A DNA stretch of 64,000 nucleotides from DATHZQ01 sp963823505 (GCA_963823505.1 CAWGLY010000001.1:124001-188000); one strand, 5' to 3'; numbered from the stretch's first letter, positions 17,140-26,722 are shown. Notes: generated by a model from the letters alone, not told the origin. Numbers and translations: made by a program.

Positions 17140-18149
17140 GAGCGCCGCTTCCTTCGCCATTCGAGGATCCCGGTGACCATCATGACCAGAACGATCAGCA
17201 CACCCTGGATGATCTGGGCGCCGCTGGGGTCGACGCCCATCGCGGTGAGGATCGGGTTCAGGAAGAAGAGGATCAGTCCGGCGGGGATCACGGCGATCAC
17301 CGAACCGATCCCACCGGTGAGGGCGACACCGCCGAGCACGATCGCTGCCACGGAGTTGAGCGTCAGGTTGCCGCCGAACGTCGTGGCGTTTCCGCGACCG
17401 GCAATCGCCGTCGTGGCGAGTCCCGCCAGCGCGGCAAAGCCGCCTCCAACTGCGTACGACATGATCTTCACCCGCTTCGCCCGGATGCCGGACAGGTAGG
17501 CGGCGGTGGTGTTGCTGCCGACGGCGTAGAGGGAGAGGCCGCTCCGGGTCTTGCCGAGCCACCACGCAACCGCGGCCACCACGACGATGATCATCACTGC
17601 GGCGGGCCACGGGTTGGCTCCGATGCCCCGCGGGGAACCGGTGAAGAGCCAGCGGAATCCTTCGCTGGTTCCGCCACCCGGGTTGGGAAGCACGGCCAGC
17701 GCCATACCTTGGAACACATAGAGCGAGCCGAGCGTGATCACGATGTCGGGGACGGTGGAAGCCGTGACGATCCATCCAACAACGGCGTTGAGGGCAGCGG
17801 CGCCCACCAAGACGAGGACGGCTATCACAATCGTCGTCGCCAGCGGCTGACCCTCCATCAGCCGCGCTGCGGTGACACTGCTCAGAATGAGCATCGAGCC
17901 GACACCGAGATCGATGCCGCCGGCAATCACGATGACGGCCTGGGCAACAGCCAGGAACACGAGCGGAGACCCGTTGTTGACGATCGACGCAACTTGGAAC
18001 GATCCGAAGGAGGGGATCAAGGTGGCGTAGTAGGCCACCAGCGCGAGAAGGAGCAGCCACACGCCAAAGGTCCAGCCGTGGCGGCGGAGCACACGCTTCC
18101 ACGAAGCTTGGGTCCCGGTGACGAGGGCGTCTGGAGTGGTTGCGGTCAT
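17136..18149 (-). CDS. Ribose-type sugar ABC transporter permease (first)
   Basis: 337 residues, multi-pass. Carries GGIDLGVGSML, SLYAVGSNTTAAYLSGI and LGGVALTGGIGSVIAV, the typical CUT2 permease loops. It overlaps the ATPase gene and the second permease by four bases each. Two distinct permeases in one CUT2 system are usual for autoinducer-2/rhamnose or erythritol-like importers. Confidence 0.9.
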   Translation of the reverse strand: MTATTPDALVTGTQASWKRVLRRHGWTFGVWLLLLALVAYYATLIPSFGSFQVASIVNNGSPLVFLAVAQAVIVIAGGIDLGVGSMLILSSVTAARLMEGQPLATTIVIAVLVLVGAAALNAVVGWIVTASTVPDIVITLGSLYVFQGMALAVLPNPGGGTSEGFRWLFTGSPRGIGANPWPAAVMIIVVVAAVAWWLGKTRSGLSLYAVGSNTTAAYLSGIRAKRVKIMSYAVGGGFAALAGLATTAIAGRGNATTFGGNLTLNSVAAIVLGGVALTGGIGSVIAVIPAGLILFFLNPILTAMGVDPSGAQIIQGVLIVLVMMVTGILEWRRKRRS

Positions 18150-19645
18150 GCCGGCGACTCCTCCAGGTCATGGGCAGCGGTGAGGAGTCGCTCCTCGGTG
18201 GCGGTCGCCGCCGGCTGTTCATGGACGATGCGCCCCGAGTACATCACGAGGACCCGGTCGCAGACCAGGGGGATCTCGCGGAGCTCACTCGTGTAGAGGA
18301 AGACCGCGGCCCCCGCGGCGGCGATCTCCTTGAGCAGCTCGTAGATCTGCGCCTTGGTCTGAATGTCGATCCCGCGAGTGGGGTCGAAGCACAGCAGCGT
18401 TTCGAAGCCCGCAGCGAGCCAGCGCCCAATGGTCACTTTCTGCTGGTTGCCGCCGGAGAGCCGCTGGACCTGGCTCCCTGCCCGCACGTCGATGTCGAGC
18501 CGCGCAACGGCCCCGTCGACTCTGGCCTCCTCGTCGCGGGCCAGCGAGAACCAGGTGCTCACCCGGTTGTAGAGCGGGGACGAGAGATTCTCGCGGACGG
18601 AGCGCTGTGGGAGAAGCGCATCTTGTCGATCTGCCGGCACGAGGGCGACGCCCCTGCGTATCGCGTCGTACGGCGACCAGGCATTGAGACGCTCTCCACC
18701 AACGAGGAGCTCCCCTGAGGTCGGGCGGCGGTCTCCAGACAGCAGCTGGAACAACTCGTCCTGACCCTGTCCCTCCAGTGCGGTCAGCCCGAGGATCTCA
18801 CCCTTGTGCACCTCGAACGACACTCCGTTGATCTTGTCGCGCAGCTGAAGGTCGCGGGCTGCCAGGACGACGGGACGATCGCCCACAGCGGCGACATCGG
18901 CCTTTGCCTCCTCAGCGGTCTCCTCGGCAATGACTTGAACGAGCTCCTCACCAAGCATCGCCGTGACCAGTTCGGCCTCATCGACCCCGCCGAGGTCGAG
19001 ATGGGCAACGTCGGTCCCGTTGCGCAGGATGGTCGCCTCGTCGCAGATATGCAGCACTTCGCCCAACCTGTGGGAGATGAAGAGCACGGAGCGGCCCTGT
19101 TCCTTCCACTCGCGCATCAGGGCGAAAACGTAGTCGGCCTGGTCCGTGGTCAACGCCGCGGTGATCTCGTCGAGGATCAACAGCTGCGGATCGCGGGCAA
19201 GCGCCCTGGCGAGGTCGAGGAGTCGGAGCACCGCCAGCGGCACGTCGCTCACCTGCATGCCGAAGTCGATGTGACCGAGGTTCATCCGCTCCAGCCACGG
19301 CATGACCTCCCGTTTGGTGAGCTGCGAGATGCGGAGGTTCTGCTCGAGCGACAAGTCGGGAATGAGCGCCGGATCCTGATAGACGGTCGCGATCCCGGCT
19401 CGAAGGGCGTCGGTCGGCTTGCGGAGCAGCGTGCTCTCGCCATGGACGGAGATCTCCCCTGTGTCTGAAGGGAAGACGGCAGAGAGGATCTTCACCAATG
19501 TGCTCTTCCCTGCGCCGTTGGCACCGAGCAGGGCGTGGATTTGTCCGCTTTCGACGGTCAGATCGGCGGAACGCAGCGCGACGACGGGTCCGTACCGCTT
19601 CGCCATACCCGTCGCAGCCAGCATGACCTGGCGCGTCGTGTTCAC
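18146..19645 (-). CDS. CUT2 sugar ABC transporter ATPase (two NBDs), first signature motif degenerate
   Basis: 499 residues, double nucleotide-binding protein. NBD1 has a perfect Walker A GANGAGKST and a Q-loop VYQDPAL, but where LSGGQ should be it reads VSDVPLAVLRLLDLARAL, and Walker B is LLILDEITAAL (Ile for Pro). NBD2 has the usual CUT2 degenerate Walker A (GLTALEGQGQ) but a good LSGGNQQKVTIGRWL and DPTRGID. In an RbsA-type dimer NBD1 normally contributes the working Walker A and NBD2 the working signature, so activity may survive. Start GTG 19645; ATG 19624 is an alternative. Confidence 0.88.
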   Translation of the reverse strand: MNTTRQVMLAATGMAKRYGPVVALRSADLTVESGQIHALLGANGAGKSTLVKILSAVFPSDTGEISVHGESTLLRKPTDALRAGIATVYQDPALIPDLSLEQNLRISQLTKREVMPWLERMNLGHIDFGMQVSDVPLAVLRLLDLARALARDPQLLILDEITAALTTDQADYVFALMREWKEQGRSVLFISHRLGEVLHICDEATILRNGTDVAHLDLGGVDEAELVTAMLGEELVQVIAEETAEEAKADVAAVGDRPVVLAARDLQLRDKINGVSFEVHKGEILGLTALEGQGQDELFQLLSGDRRPTSGELLVGGERLNAWSPYDAIRRGVALVPADRQDALLPQRSVRENLSSPLYNRVSTWFSLARDEEARVDGAVARLDIDVRAGSQVQRLSGGNQQKVTIGRWLAAGFETLLCFDPTRGIDIQTKAQIYELLKEIAAAGAAVFLYTSELREIPLVCDRVLVMYSGRIVHEQPAATATEERLLTAAHDLEESPA

Positions 19646-19668
19646 AAATGGCCCTCGAAACGTGATCG

Positions 19669-19698
19669 AGTGCCGGGCCCCCGTAGGAGCCCGGCACT
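19669..19698 (-). terminator. Intra-operon hairpin after the binding-protein gene
   Basis: Ten perfect base pairs (AGTGCCGGGC with GCCCGGCACT) around a 10-base loop lie between the binding-protein stop at 19712 and the ATPase start at 19645. Such hairpins stabilise the upstream message or attenuate downstream genes, giving excess binding protein. Confidence 0.65.
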
Positions 19699-19711
19699 GC
19701 TTCCTGTCAGA

Positions 19712-20812
<1,101 letters not shown>

Positions 20813-20855
20813 CTGCGATTCTCCTCCTGTTTGCTTCCGCAGCTCGTGCTTCGGG

Positions 20856-21668
20856 CTACTGCCCGAAAGCCATCCCTGCGTCTGTTGTCTCACTTCCGGC
20901 GAGTGCTCCTGCAAGTCGCCGGGCGTGGTCCTGGTAAATCGATTCGAAGAGCCGATCAGCCTGTTCTCTCCCCACAACTGCTGAGCTGGTGATCACCTCT
21001 GGCATCGCATCCTGCAGTACCAGCAGCGCCGCAGTCTGGCACTTGATCTCGTTGATGATGGCGGCGTACGCCACCGTCGTCCCGGGGCCGACCGGAGACT
21101 CGATGCCGTCGATGTTCACCATGGCGTCTGCCGGCGGCGTACACAGGTCGATGACGACGTCTGCGTGATCCAGCAGGCGCGTCCCGGACGAATGCTGCGG
21201 ATCGGCGGCCTGGGATTGGGCGACAGACGTCAAGACGATGACGGGCAGGCCGCGCAGTTGGGCGCCGGCTGCCATCTCGATGGGGACCGCAGTCGAGCCG
21301 CTGGCGCTGCACACGATCATCGCATCGGTCGACCGGAAGTGGAAGTTGCTGAGTATGGCCTCTGCGAGGCCTTCCACCCGCTCGATGAACATCGCCTGGC
21401 GCTGCCCATTGGCCCCGGCGATCTGCGTGTGGAACGTCATGGAGAGCTCTGCGATGGGGTGGAACCCGGGGAACGAGCCGTACCGGGGGAACATCTCCTC
21501 GACCGGAATCCGGGAGTGGCCGGTCCCGAACATGTGCACGAACCCGCCGGGAGCAATCGCATCGGCGCAGATCTGTGCAGCCTCGGCGATGGCCTCCATC
21601 TGGCTCGCTTCGATCCGATCCAGAACCTGCCGCGCTGCTGCCAGCCAACGCCCTCGTGTCGCCGTCAC
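20856..21668 (-). CDS. SIS-domain sugar phosphate-binding protein
   Basis: 270 residues from GTG 21668, chosen because GGAGG lies 5 bases upstream; the open frame extends to 21707 only by a TTG that overlaps the operator. SIS features: GFVHMFGTGHSR, IVCSASGSTAVPIEMA (phosphosugar-binding Ser-rich loop), LPVIVLTS and an ADVVIDL strand. GmhA/SIS_2-like proteins isomerise or bind phosphosugars, often amino sugars. It is the first gene of the minus-strand operon and faces the GntR regulator. Confidence 0.85.
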   Translation of the reverse strand: MTATRGRWLAAARQVLDRIEASQMEAIAEAAQICADAIAPGGFVHMFGTGHSRIPVEEMFPRYGSFPGFHPIAELSMTFHTQIAGANGQRQAMFIERVEGLAEAILSNFHFRSTDAMIVCSASGSTAVPIEMAAGAQLRGLPVIVLTSVAQSQAADPQHSSGTRLLDHADVVIDLCTPPADAMVNIDGIESPVGPGTTVAYAAIINEIKCQTAALLVLQDAMPEVITSSAVVGREQADRLFESIYQDHARRLAGALAGSETTDAGMAFGQ

Positions 21669-21696
21669 GCCCGCCTCCGAACACCGCCACAGCAAA

Positions 21697-21713
21697 TGTC
21701 TAGACAAGCTAGC
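21697..21713. promoter_or_regulatory. Predicted GntR operator between SIS and gntR genes
   Basis: Contains TGTCTAGACA, a perfect 10-bp palindrome with the GTnTAnAC core of HutC-type GntR sites. On the minus strand the 17-nt element is GCTAGCTTGTCTAGACA, one mismatch from 4917-4933. It lies 29 bases before the SIS start and about 104 before gntR, fitting repression of the operon and possibly autoregulation. Confidence 0.68.
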
Positions 21714-21816
21714 ACGGACGGAATCCGGTTGCCGGTCGCGGTTCCAAGAGCGCCGCCCACCGTGCGAGCCGCACCCTCCGAGCCCGCATCACGGATTGCT
21801 CTAACCTCACATCCGC

Positions 21817-22548
21817 ATGGCCGACGGGACACCTGCGCGCTACGAAGAGATTGCCGAGTACCTACGCGGCGTGATTGCGACGGCACAGCCCGGTGACCGG
21901 CTGCCGTCTGACGCTGAGCTCTGCGAGCGATTTGGCGTGAGCAGGATGACGGCACGGCACGCCGTGCAGGTCCTTCACAACGAGCGTCTCTTGTACCGCG
22001 AGCGAGGTCGAGGCACCTTTGCCAGCGCCCGTCCGATCCCGCGGCTTCTCGGCTCCCCGCTGTCGTTCAGCGAGAGCACCCGGCAGCGGGGCAAGGTCCC
22101 AACCTCGCAGGTCGTCTTCGCCGGTATGGCCGCACCCACCGAAGAGGACGTCAAGGCACTCGCCATCACGGCAGACGATCAGGTTGGGGTCCTCGAGCGC
22201 ATTCGCTACGCGGACGGCATCCCCATGGCAATTGAACGCGCCGTGATCACGCCGACCTGCGCCAGCGTGGTCGACACCGCCGGTGAGGGCTCGCTCCACG
22301 CTGCGTTCGAGCGTCTCGGCCGGATCCCCAGCCACGCCCAAGCGGACGTCACCGCACGCCAGGCAACCAAGCTCGAGCACGAACAACTGCGGCTGGCGGC
22401 GGACGACGTCGTGCTGTGCGAGCGGCGCATCATCTTCGACCAGAACGGTGCGCCGCTGGAGCACACGGAGACCCGGTACGCCGCCGAGCGCTACGTGTTC
22501 GAAGTCACGATGTTCCGAGATGATCAGCGCGGGACCACGTCCCCGTGA
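21817..22548 (+). CDS. GntR-family regulator with UTRA domain (HutC/DasR-like)
   Basis: 243 residues. Residues 7-72 are a winged helix (PSDAELCERFGVSRMTARHAVQVL), and about 85-235 a UTRA effector domain (LERIRYADGIPMAIERAVI ... LCERRIIFDQNGAPLEHTETRY). UTRA regulators such as DasR/NagR bind phosphorylated sugars and repress uptake and catabolism genes. No clear ribosome-binding site precedes ATG 21817, so a leaderless or weakly translated message is likely. It overlaps the ROK kinase by four bases. The sites at 21697 and 4917 are its probable targets. Confidence 0.9.
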   Translation: MADGTPARYEEIAEYLRGVIATAQPGDRLPSDAELCERFGVSRMTARHAVQVLHNERLLYRERGRGTFASARPIPRLLGSPLSFSESTRQRGKVPTSQVVFAGMAAPTEEDVKALAITADDQVGVLERIRYADGIPMAIERAVITPTCASVVDTAGEGSLHAAFERLGRIPSHAQADVTARQATKLEHEQLRLAADDVVLCERRIIFDQNGAPLEHTETRYAAERYVFEVTMFRDDQRGTTSP

Positions 22549-23453
22549 CGGTGGCTCGTTACCTCGGCATGGACCTGGGCGCCACGAACACCAAGATGGT
22601 TGTCCTCCATGACGACGGCGAGACGTTGCGCATCGACCGAATCCCCGCAATGCCGACGGCAGGGGGTGACGGGCACGACGCGGTGATCGCCCGGCTCATC
22701 ACTGCGTGCGAGGAGCACAACGCTGCCCACGGGCCTCTTGCCGGCCTAGGCGTCGGCACGCCGGGCCTCTTCGATGCGGACGGCGTCGTCACGCTGTTCA
22801 CGAACCTCCCCGGCCAGTGGAAGGGAGTGCGACTCCGGGAACGCCTCACCGAGGCCGTTCGGTTGCCGGTCACGCTCATCAACGACGCACGCGCCTTCAC
22901 CCTCGCAGAAGGGACCATCGGCGCAGGCAGCGGGTGCTCGGTGCTCGTCTGCATGACGCTCGGCACCGGCATCGGTGGCGGTGTCATGATCGACGGGGAG
23001 CCGTTCTTCGGGGCGACCGGCGCCGCAGGCGAAATCGCCCACCAAACCGTCAATCCGGGAGGGCCGGTCTGTGGGTGCGGCAACCAGGGGTGCGCCGAAC
23101 CGATGGCCCGTGCCGATGTGCTGTGTGCCACCGCCGGACAGGACACGGTCGAAGGCGTATTCGCCGGCCTTGCCGAAGGCGACGCCCGGTGCATCGAAGC
23201 TGTCAGAACGGCAGCCACCTACCTCGGCATCGCCCTCGCCAACGCCATCACCCTCATCGGCCCCGAGCGGATCGTCCTTGGTGGCGGTGTCATGGCCGCC
23301 GGCGAGGCAATCCTCGGCCCGATCCGTGAAGCCACGTACCGGCACGTGACCCTCGTGCCTCATCAGGACGTCGAGATCGTCCCCGCTGCGCTCGGCTCCG
23401 AAGCGGGAGCTGTCGGTGCCGCCCTGGCGGCAAGGTTCGCCGCGACGAGTTGA
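22545..23453 (+). CDS. ROK-family sugar kinase
   Basis: 302 residues starting GTG 22545. Phosphate-1 motif MDLGATNTK, a TLGTGIGGG phosphate-2 loop, and the ROK zinc signature CGCGNQGCAE after GAAGEIAH. ROK kinases phosphorylate glucose, GlcNAc or ManNAc; given NagA, NagB and the SIS protein in the same region, GlcNAc or a related amino sugar is plausible but not proven. Co-transcribed with the GntR regulator. Confidence 0.9.
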   Translation: MTVARYLGMDLGATNTKMVVLHDDGETLRIDRIPAMPTAGGDGHDAVIARLITACEEHNAAHGPLAGLGVGTPGLFDADGVVTLFTNLPGQWKGVRLRERLTEAVRLPVTLINDARAFTLAEGTIGAGSGCSVLVCMTLGTGIGGGVMIDGEPFFGATGAAGEIAHQTVNPGGPVCGCGNQGCAEPMARADVLCATAGQDTVEGVFAGLAEGDARCIEAVRTAATYLGIALANAITLIGPERIVLGGGVMAAGEAILGPIREATYRHVTLVPHQDVEIVPAALGSEAGAVGAALAARFAATS

Positions 23454-23468
23454 TCGCCGGATCCAAGG

Positions 23469-24275
23469 TCAGGGCGTCGCCTCCGTCACCGACCAGCCGC
23501 CATCGAATGCAAGGATCTGGCCGGTGATGTAGCGGGATTCGTCGGAGAGGAGGAAGGTGGCCGCCGCTGCGGCGTCACCTGCGGGCAACGGACCGGCAGA
23601 AAGCGGCTGCCTCCTGGCGATGTACTCCATCGTGCGCTCGTCTTCCTGAGCCCGTATGGACATCGGCGTGGCGACGAGGCCGGGGGCCATCGCATTGACA
23701 CGAATGCGGTGAGTGGCGTAGGTGGACGCCATGGTTCTGGCGAGCGATTCGATCGCACCCTTCGCCGCCGCATAACCATGGGTGCCGAACAACTCCGGCG
23801 AGGGCCTCGTCGCCAGCATGCTGGACATCAAGAGGATCGAGCCGCGACTCCCGGCTTCCGTCGGCTGCTGGCGCATCATCTCCCGAACGGCGCCGCGCCC
23901 CACGGTGAAGGTCGGCCACGCATTCATCTCGAGCGCAGCCTGGAATCCCTCGAGCGAAGCTTCATGCACCGGCCCGTCGCCGTGGAGCCGGGCGCTGCCG
24001 CCCGCCACTGCGAACACGCCGTCGAGCCGACCAAACCGACCGACACATGCGGCGACGGCGGCATCTGCCGCGTCCTGGTCCCGGAGATCGGCGACTGAGA
24101 ACGCCGCCCTGCCGCCTACGGCGGTGATGACGTCCACCAGCACCGTGCAGTCGCTGTCGTCGTCCGACACGACGTAGACCGCAGCACCCTCCGCACCAAA
24201 ACGACGTGCAGCTGCAGCCGCCATGCCGGTTGCGCCGGTCACGAGACACACTCTGTTGAGGAGTCTGCTGCCCAT
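23469..24275 (-). CDS. SDR family oxidoreductase with altered glycine motif
   Basis: 268 residues. The SDR fold is clear (MSSM with catalytic Ser, YAAAKGA with Tyr-x3-Lys, FDGGW near the end), but the cofactor loop reads TGATGMAAAAARRFG instead of TGxxxGIG, losing the last glycine. Binding of NAD(P) may still occur through the alanine-rich turn. It converges on the ROK kinase with only 15 bases between stops. Substrate unknown. Confidence 0.82.
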   Translation of the reverse strand: MGSRLLNRVCLVTGATGMAAAAARRFGAEGAAVYVVSDDDSDCTVLVDVITAVGGRAAFSVADLRDQDAADAAVAACVGRFGRLDGVFAVAGGSARLHGDGPVHEASLEGFQAALEMNAWPTFTVGRGAVREMMRQQPTEAGSRGSILLMSSMLATRPSPELFGTHGYAAAKGAIESLARTMASTYATHRIRVNAMAPGLVATPMSIRAQEDERTMEYIARRQPLSAGPLPAGDAAAAATFLLSDESRYITGQILAFDGGWSVTEATP

Positions 24276-24385
24276 GTCGACCGAGGTTACGCAGAACGGT
24301 CGCCGATCACACGTCTGTGCCGCGGCGACCCGACGCCAACCCCCGCAGCGGTGTACCTTTGGGCTACGAAGAGATCGGGAGGATC

Positions 24386-24718
24386 ATGTCGAACGAGCCA
24401 TATCTCCGCCCCCTGGAGCGCCGCGTGCTGGCGTTGCGCGACGCCGGTGTCCCCATCGCCGAGATCGGCCGAAGATTCGATCGCAGCCCTGCCCACATCG
24501 AACGCGTGATTCGGTGGAGCGAGATCCCCCGCACCGCGCACGAGACTGGCCGCTTGGCTCACGCCGTGGAGCGCCGCGTGCTCCAGCTACGGTCGGCGGG
24601 CGAGAGCCACGAGCAGATCGGCGAGCGATTTGGGAGGAGCGGTCGTTTCATCCGCCAAGTGGAAGGTCTGGCCCACTACCGCCGCGGCCTCGAACTCCTG
24701 GGGGAGGCCAAAGGCTGA
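24386..24718 (+). CDS. Protein made of two tandem helix-turn-helix units
   Basis: 110 residues built from an internal duplication: residues about 9-44 (LERRVLALRDAGVPIAEIG...) and 58-93 (VERRVLQLRSAGESHEQIG...) align with each other and each looks like a sigma-region-4 or homeodomain-like HTH. ATG 24386 follows GGGAGG. No effector domain is present. It could be a small DNA-binding regulator with two head groups; no family name is recognised. Confidence 0.65.
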   Translation: MSNEPYLRPLERRVLALRDAGVPIAEIGRRFDRSPAHIERVIRWSEIPRTAHETGRLAHAVERRVLQLRSAGESHEQIGERFGRSGRFIRQVEGLAHYRRGLELLGEAKG

Positions 24719-24738
24719 GTTGGAGCCTCAGGGCTGTC

Positions 24739-25092
24739 TCATCCGACCCGGACGAGTGGGGACTGCTCGGCCAGCGCATGGACGGCGCGGGCAAAACTGT
24801 GGAGCACCGACCGACGCACGCAGTACCACGTGCGCGGGCCGTCGCGCGTGGTGAACACGACCTCCGCCTCCCGTAGGATTCTCAGGTGCTCCGATACGGT
24901 GGATTGGGCGAGGTCGCAGCCCGCCACGATCTCCTGGACGATATGGGGTTGGCATTCGGCAAACTGTTGAAGGATGCGGATGCGAGCCGGGTGCGCGAGC
25001 GCCTTGGCAACGCGCACAAAGTGCTCTGTCGTGAGAGGCGCCGGGTCGGGTAGGCCCATCTCGCTACACGCCGGTGGGTGCGGCCCGCTCAC
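24739..25092 (-). CDS. ArsR/SmtB-family winged-helix repressor
   Basis: 117 residues, starting GTG 25092 behind a purine-rich GGAAGGGGGG; ATG 25059 is an alternative. Winged helix with ALAHPARIRILQQF and CDLAQSTVSEHLRILREAEVV. Three cysteines (two in a CQPHIVQEIVAGC arrangement) could bind metal or sense redox, but the classic ELCVCDL motif is missing. Two copies of a TTGTGA(A/T)-N4-TTCACAA palindrome occur in the 293-bp divergent gap, one near this gene and one before the membrane-protein gene. Confidence 0.85.
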   Translation of the reverse strand: MSGPHPPACSEMGLPDPAPLTTEHFVRVAKALAHPARIRILQQFAECQPHIVQEIVAGCDLAQSTVSEHLRILREAEVVFTTRDGPRTWYCVRRSVLHSFARAVHALAEQSPLVRVG

Positions 25093-25129
25093 TTGCCCCC
25101 CTTCCTCTCCTCCATGCGGATCGGAGACT

Positions 25130-25147
25130 TTGTGATCTTCTTCACAA
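25130..25147. promoter_or_regulatory. Palindromic operator near the arsR promoter
   Basis: TTGTGAT-CTTC-TTCACAA: seven-base arms with one mismatch around four bases. Same architecture as the site at 25347-25364. Located 38 bases upstream of the ArsR start, so it probably mediates autorepression. Confidence 0.6.
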
Positions 25148-25161
25148 TGTCTCTCATCCTT

Positions 25162-25182
25162 CGCCTATCGACGATACGCGAA
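25162..25182 (+). repeat. 21-bp direct repeat, first copy
   Basis: CGCCTATCGACGATACGCGAA recurs at 25307-25327 with three differences. The copies lie 15 bases inside the first operator and 20 bases before the second, so operator plus repeat may have been duplicated or converted together. A perfect 7-bp hairpin (25188-25205) lies between them. Confidence 0.55.
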
Positions 25183-25306
25183 TAGGGGCAGAGGTCCTCC
25201 TCTGCGCCCTCGAAGTACCCGGCCTCCTTCGTGCCGGGCGAGTCGGCCCCAAGCCTCTCCCCGTAGTCGGCAGAGGTCCGCGTCTACCGGGGACTTCCGT
25301 CTCTAT

Positions 25307-25327
25307 CGCCCATCGACGATGTGCGAA
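25307..25327 (+). repeat. 21-bp direct repeat, second copy
   Basis: CGCCCATCGACGATGTGCGAA, 18 of 21 positions identical to 25162-25182. Confidence 0.55.
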
Positions 25328-25346
25328 ATGATTCCCAGGTACACAT

Positions 25347-25364
25347 TTGTGAAACCATTCACAA
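25347..25364. promoter_or_regulatory. Palindromic operator before the two-TM membrane protein
   Basis: TTGTGAA-ACCA-TTCACAA has perfect seven-base arms. It lies 21 bases before the start of the membrane-protein gene and matches the site at 25130-25147, suggesting that the divergent ArsR protein represses this gene. Confidence 0.65.
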
Positions 25365-25385
25365 CATCCTCCAAGGAGGGACCAA

Positions 25386-26084
25386 ATGGCAAAGCGACTC
25401 AGGACACTCGGAGTGGTTCTGGCGCTCATCGGCTTGGGATTCGTCATCGCAGGCGGAGTGGCCTACACGAGAGTGCAAGACGGCTACGGCACGCTCCAGG
25501 CCTTCAGCGAGGCGCAGAATGTTGCGCTGAGCTACAACGACGACGGCCAGCTCGTCGATCGTGGCACCACTGAAGGGGCCGAAGCGATCATGACGCTGCT
25601 CGTCGACGACTGGGGCTACCCGGTCAACGAGGCAGACCTCGACCCCAACGATCCGCTCGTCAACACGGCCTCCGAGTACATGTTCCAGATGGCAACGATC
25701 AGCTATCACGTCCTCCACGGCACGCAGACGGTGGTCTTGGACGAACCGGTCGAGTACAACGGCGAGACCTTCGCCGCAGGCACCTACGAGTTCGATGTCG
25801 ACGGCCGCTACTGGACCGACTTCGACCGCCTCCACCCGATCGAGGGCCCGGCACGCGGTCTGGCCTGGAGCGGAACGGCGCACGCACTCGTTGCTGAGCT
25901 CGGCGTCGGCACCGTCACCCATACCGCACTGCAGATGGGTCTTGCCATGGCAGGCATCTTGGCCGGCCTCGGCTTGGTCTTCATGCTGACCGGCGGCGGG
26001 TTGTTCTGGTCCGGCCGTGAGGAGAAGACGGTCGTTCCCGACACCATCCCCGCAGACTGGAAGTCGGACACCAAGGTCACCTGA
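25386..26084 (+). CDS. Two-TM membrane protein of unknown function
   Basis: 232 residues. A transmembrane helix at about residues 8-27 and another at about 180-208 flank an extracytoplasmic domain rich in acidic and aromatic residues (DDWGYPVNEADLDPNDPLV, YEFDVDGRYWTDFD). A short charged tail follows. AAGGAGGG lies 5 bases before ATG 25386. No family recognised. The ArsR-like operator in front implies induction by metal or redox stress. Confidence 0.75.
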   Translation: MAKRLRTLGVVLALIGLGFVIAGGVAYTRVQDGYGTLQAFSEAQNVALSYNDDGQLVDRGTTEGAEAIMTLLVDDWGYPVNEADLDPNDPLVNTASEYMFQMATISYHVLHGTQTVVLDEPVEYNGETFAAGTYEFDVDGRYWTDFDRLHPIEGPARGLAWSGTAHALVAELGVGTVTHTALQMGLAMAGILAGLGLVFMLTGGGLFWSGREEKTVVPDTIPADWKSDTKVT

Positions 26085-26114
26085 CCACTCACCGCAGAAC
26101 ACCTTCAACCCCAG

Positions 26115-26148
26115 GGGGCCCCTCCGCACCGGAGGGGCCCCTTCTTTT
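26115..26148 (+). terminator. Strong rho-independent terminator
   Basis: GGGGCCCCTCC, a five-base loop, GGAGGGGCCCC, then TTCTTTT: an 11-bp perfect stem with a T-tract 30 bases after the membrane-protein stop. Confidence 0.9.
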
Positions 26149-26259
26149 GGCGACCAGCGCGTGAGTCGCCCTCAGGGTCGAACCAGGGTGAGTCCCGATG
26201 GACCACGGCCGGTCCGAGGCGCATGCTGAGAACATCACAGGTTCGAGAAGGAGACCGCG

Positions 26260-26646
26260 ATGACCACCCAGACCGGCAGCGACGTTCAGCCAGCTGCGCC
26301 ACCGACGACCCCGTTCTCGAGCGAGAGCAGGAATTGGGCCAGCATCAGCCACTTGTCGGCATTCGTGATGTTCTTCGGCATTCCTGCGTTTGTCGGTCCG
26401 CTTGCCGTGTGGCTCACCAAGAAGGAGGACGCCTACGTCGAGTTCCACGCCAAGGAGGCGCTCAACTTCAACATCTCGTTCATGATCTACGGAGTCGTCG
26501 CGGCCATCTCGATCATCTTCCTGATCGGACTGCTCGTTCTCCCCGCGGTGCTGATCACCTGGTTCGTGCTGGCCATCAACGCGGCGATCAAGGCCTCCTC
26601 CGGCGAGTACTACCGCTACCCCTTCACGATGCGGTTCGTCAGCTGA
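26260..26646 (+). CDS. DUF4870 small membrane protein
   Basis: 128 residues. Tic20-like DUF4870 layout: a disordered N-terminus, then WASISHLSAFVMFFGIPAFVGPL, the conserved HAKEALNFNISF loop (charged, between helices), and two further hydrophobic helices. Family members are integral membrane proteins of unknown role. AGAAGGAGA precedes ATG 26260. Transcribed alone; a terminator lies on each side. Confidence 0.87.
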   Translation: MTTQTGSDVQPAAPPTTPFSSESRNWASISHLSAFVMFFGIPAFVGPLAVWLTKKEDAYVEFHAKEALNFNISFMIYGVVAAISIIFLIGLLVLPAVLITWFVLAINAAIKASSGEYYRYPFTMRFVS

Positions 26647-26668
26647 ATCCACCGGCACTCGAGCACGA

Positions 26669-26700
26669 TGACCGGGTCGACCGCACGGTCGGCCCGGTCA
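26669..26700. terminator. Bidirectional hairpin between convergent genes
   Basis: TGACCGGGTCGACC, four bases, GGTCGGCCCGGTCA: a 14-bp stem with one wobble, between the DUF4870 gene and the beta-glucosidase gene that converges on it. Confidence 0.7.
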
Positions 26701-26722
26701 CTTGTCTGCCGAACGGCAAGGT

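Noticed and set aside
16129..18222. Possible 697-residue fused double permease
   Set aside because: The upstream 361 codons are an arginine-rich alternative frame of the first permease. The second permease has its own ATG in an ATGA overlap at 17139.
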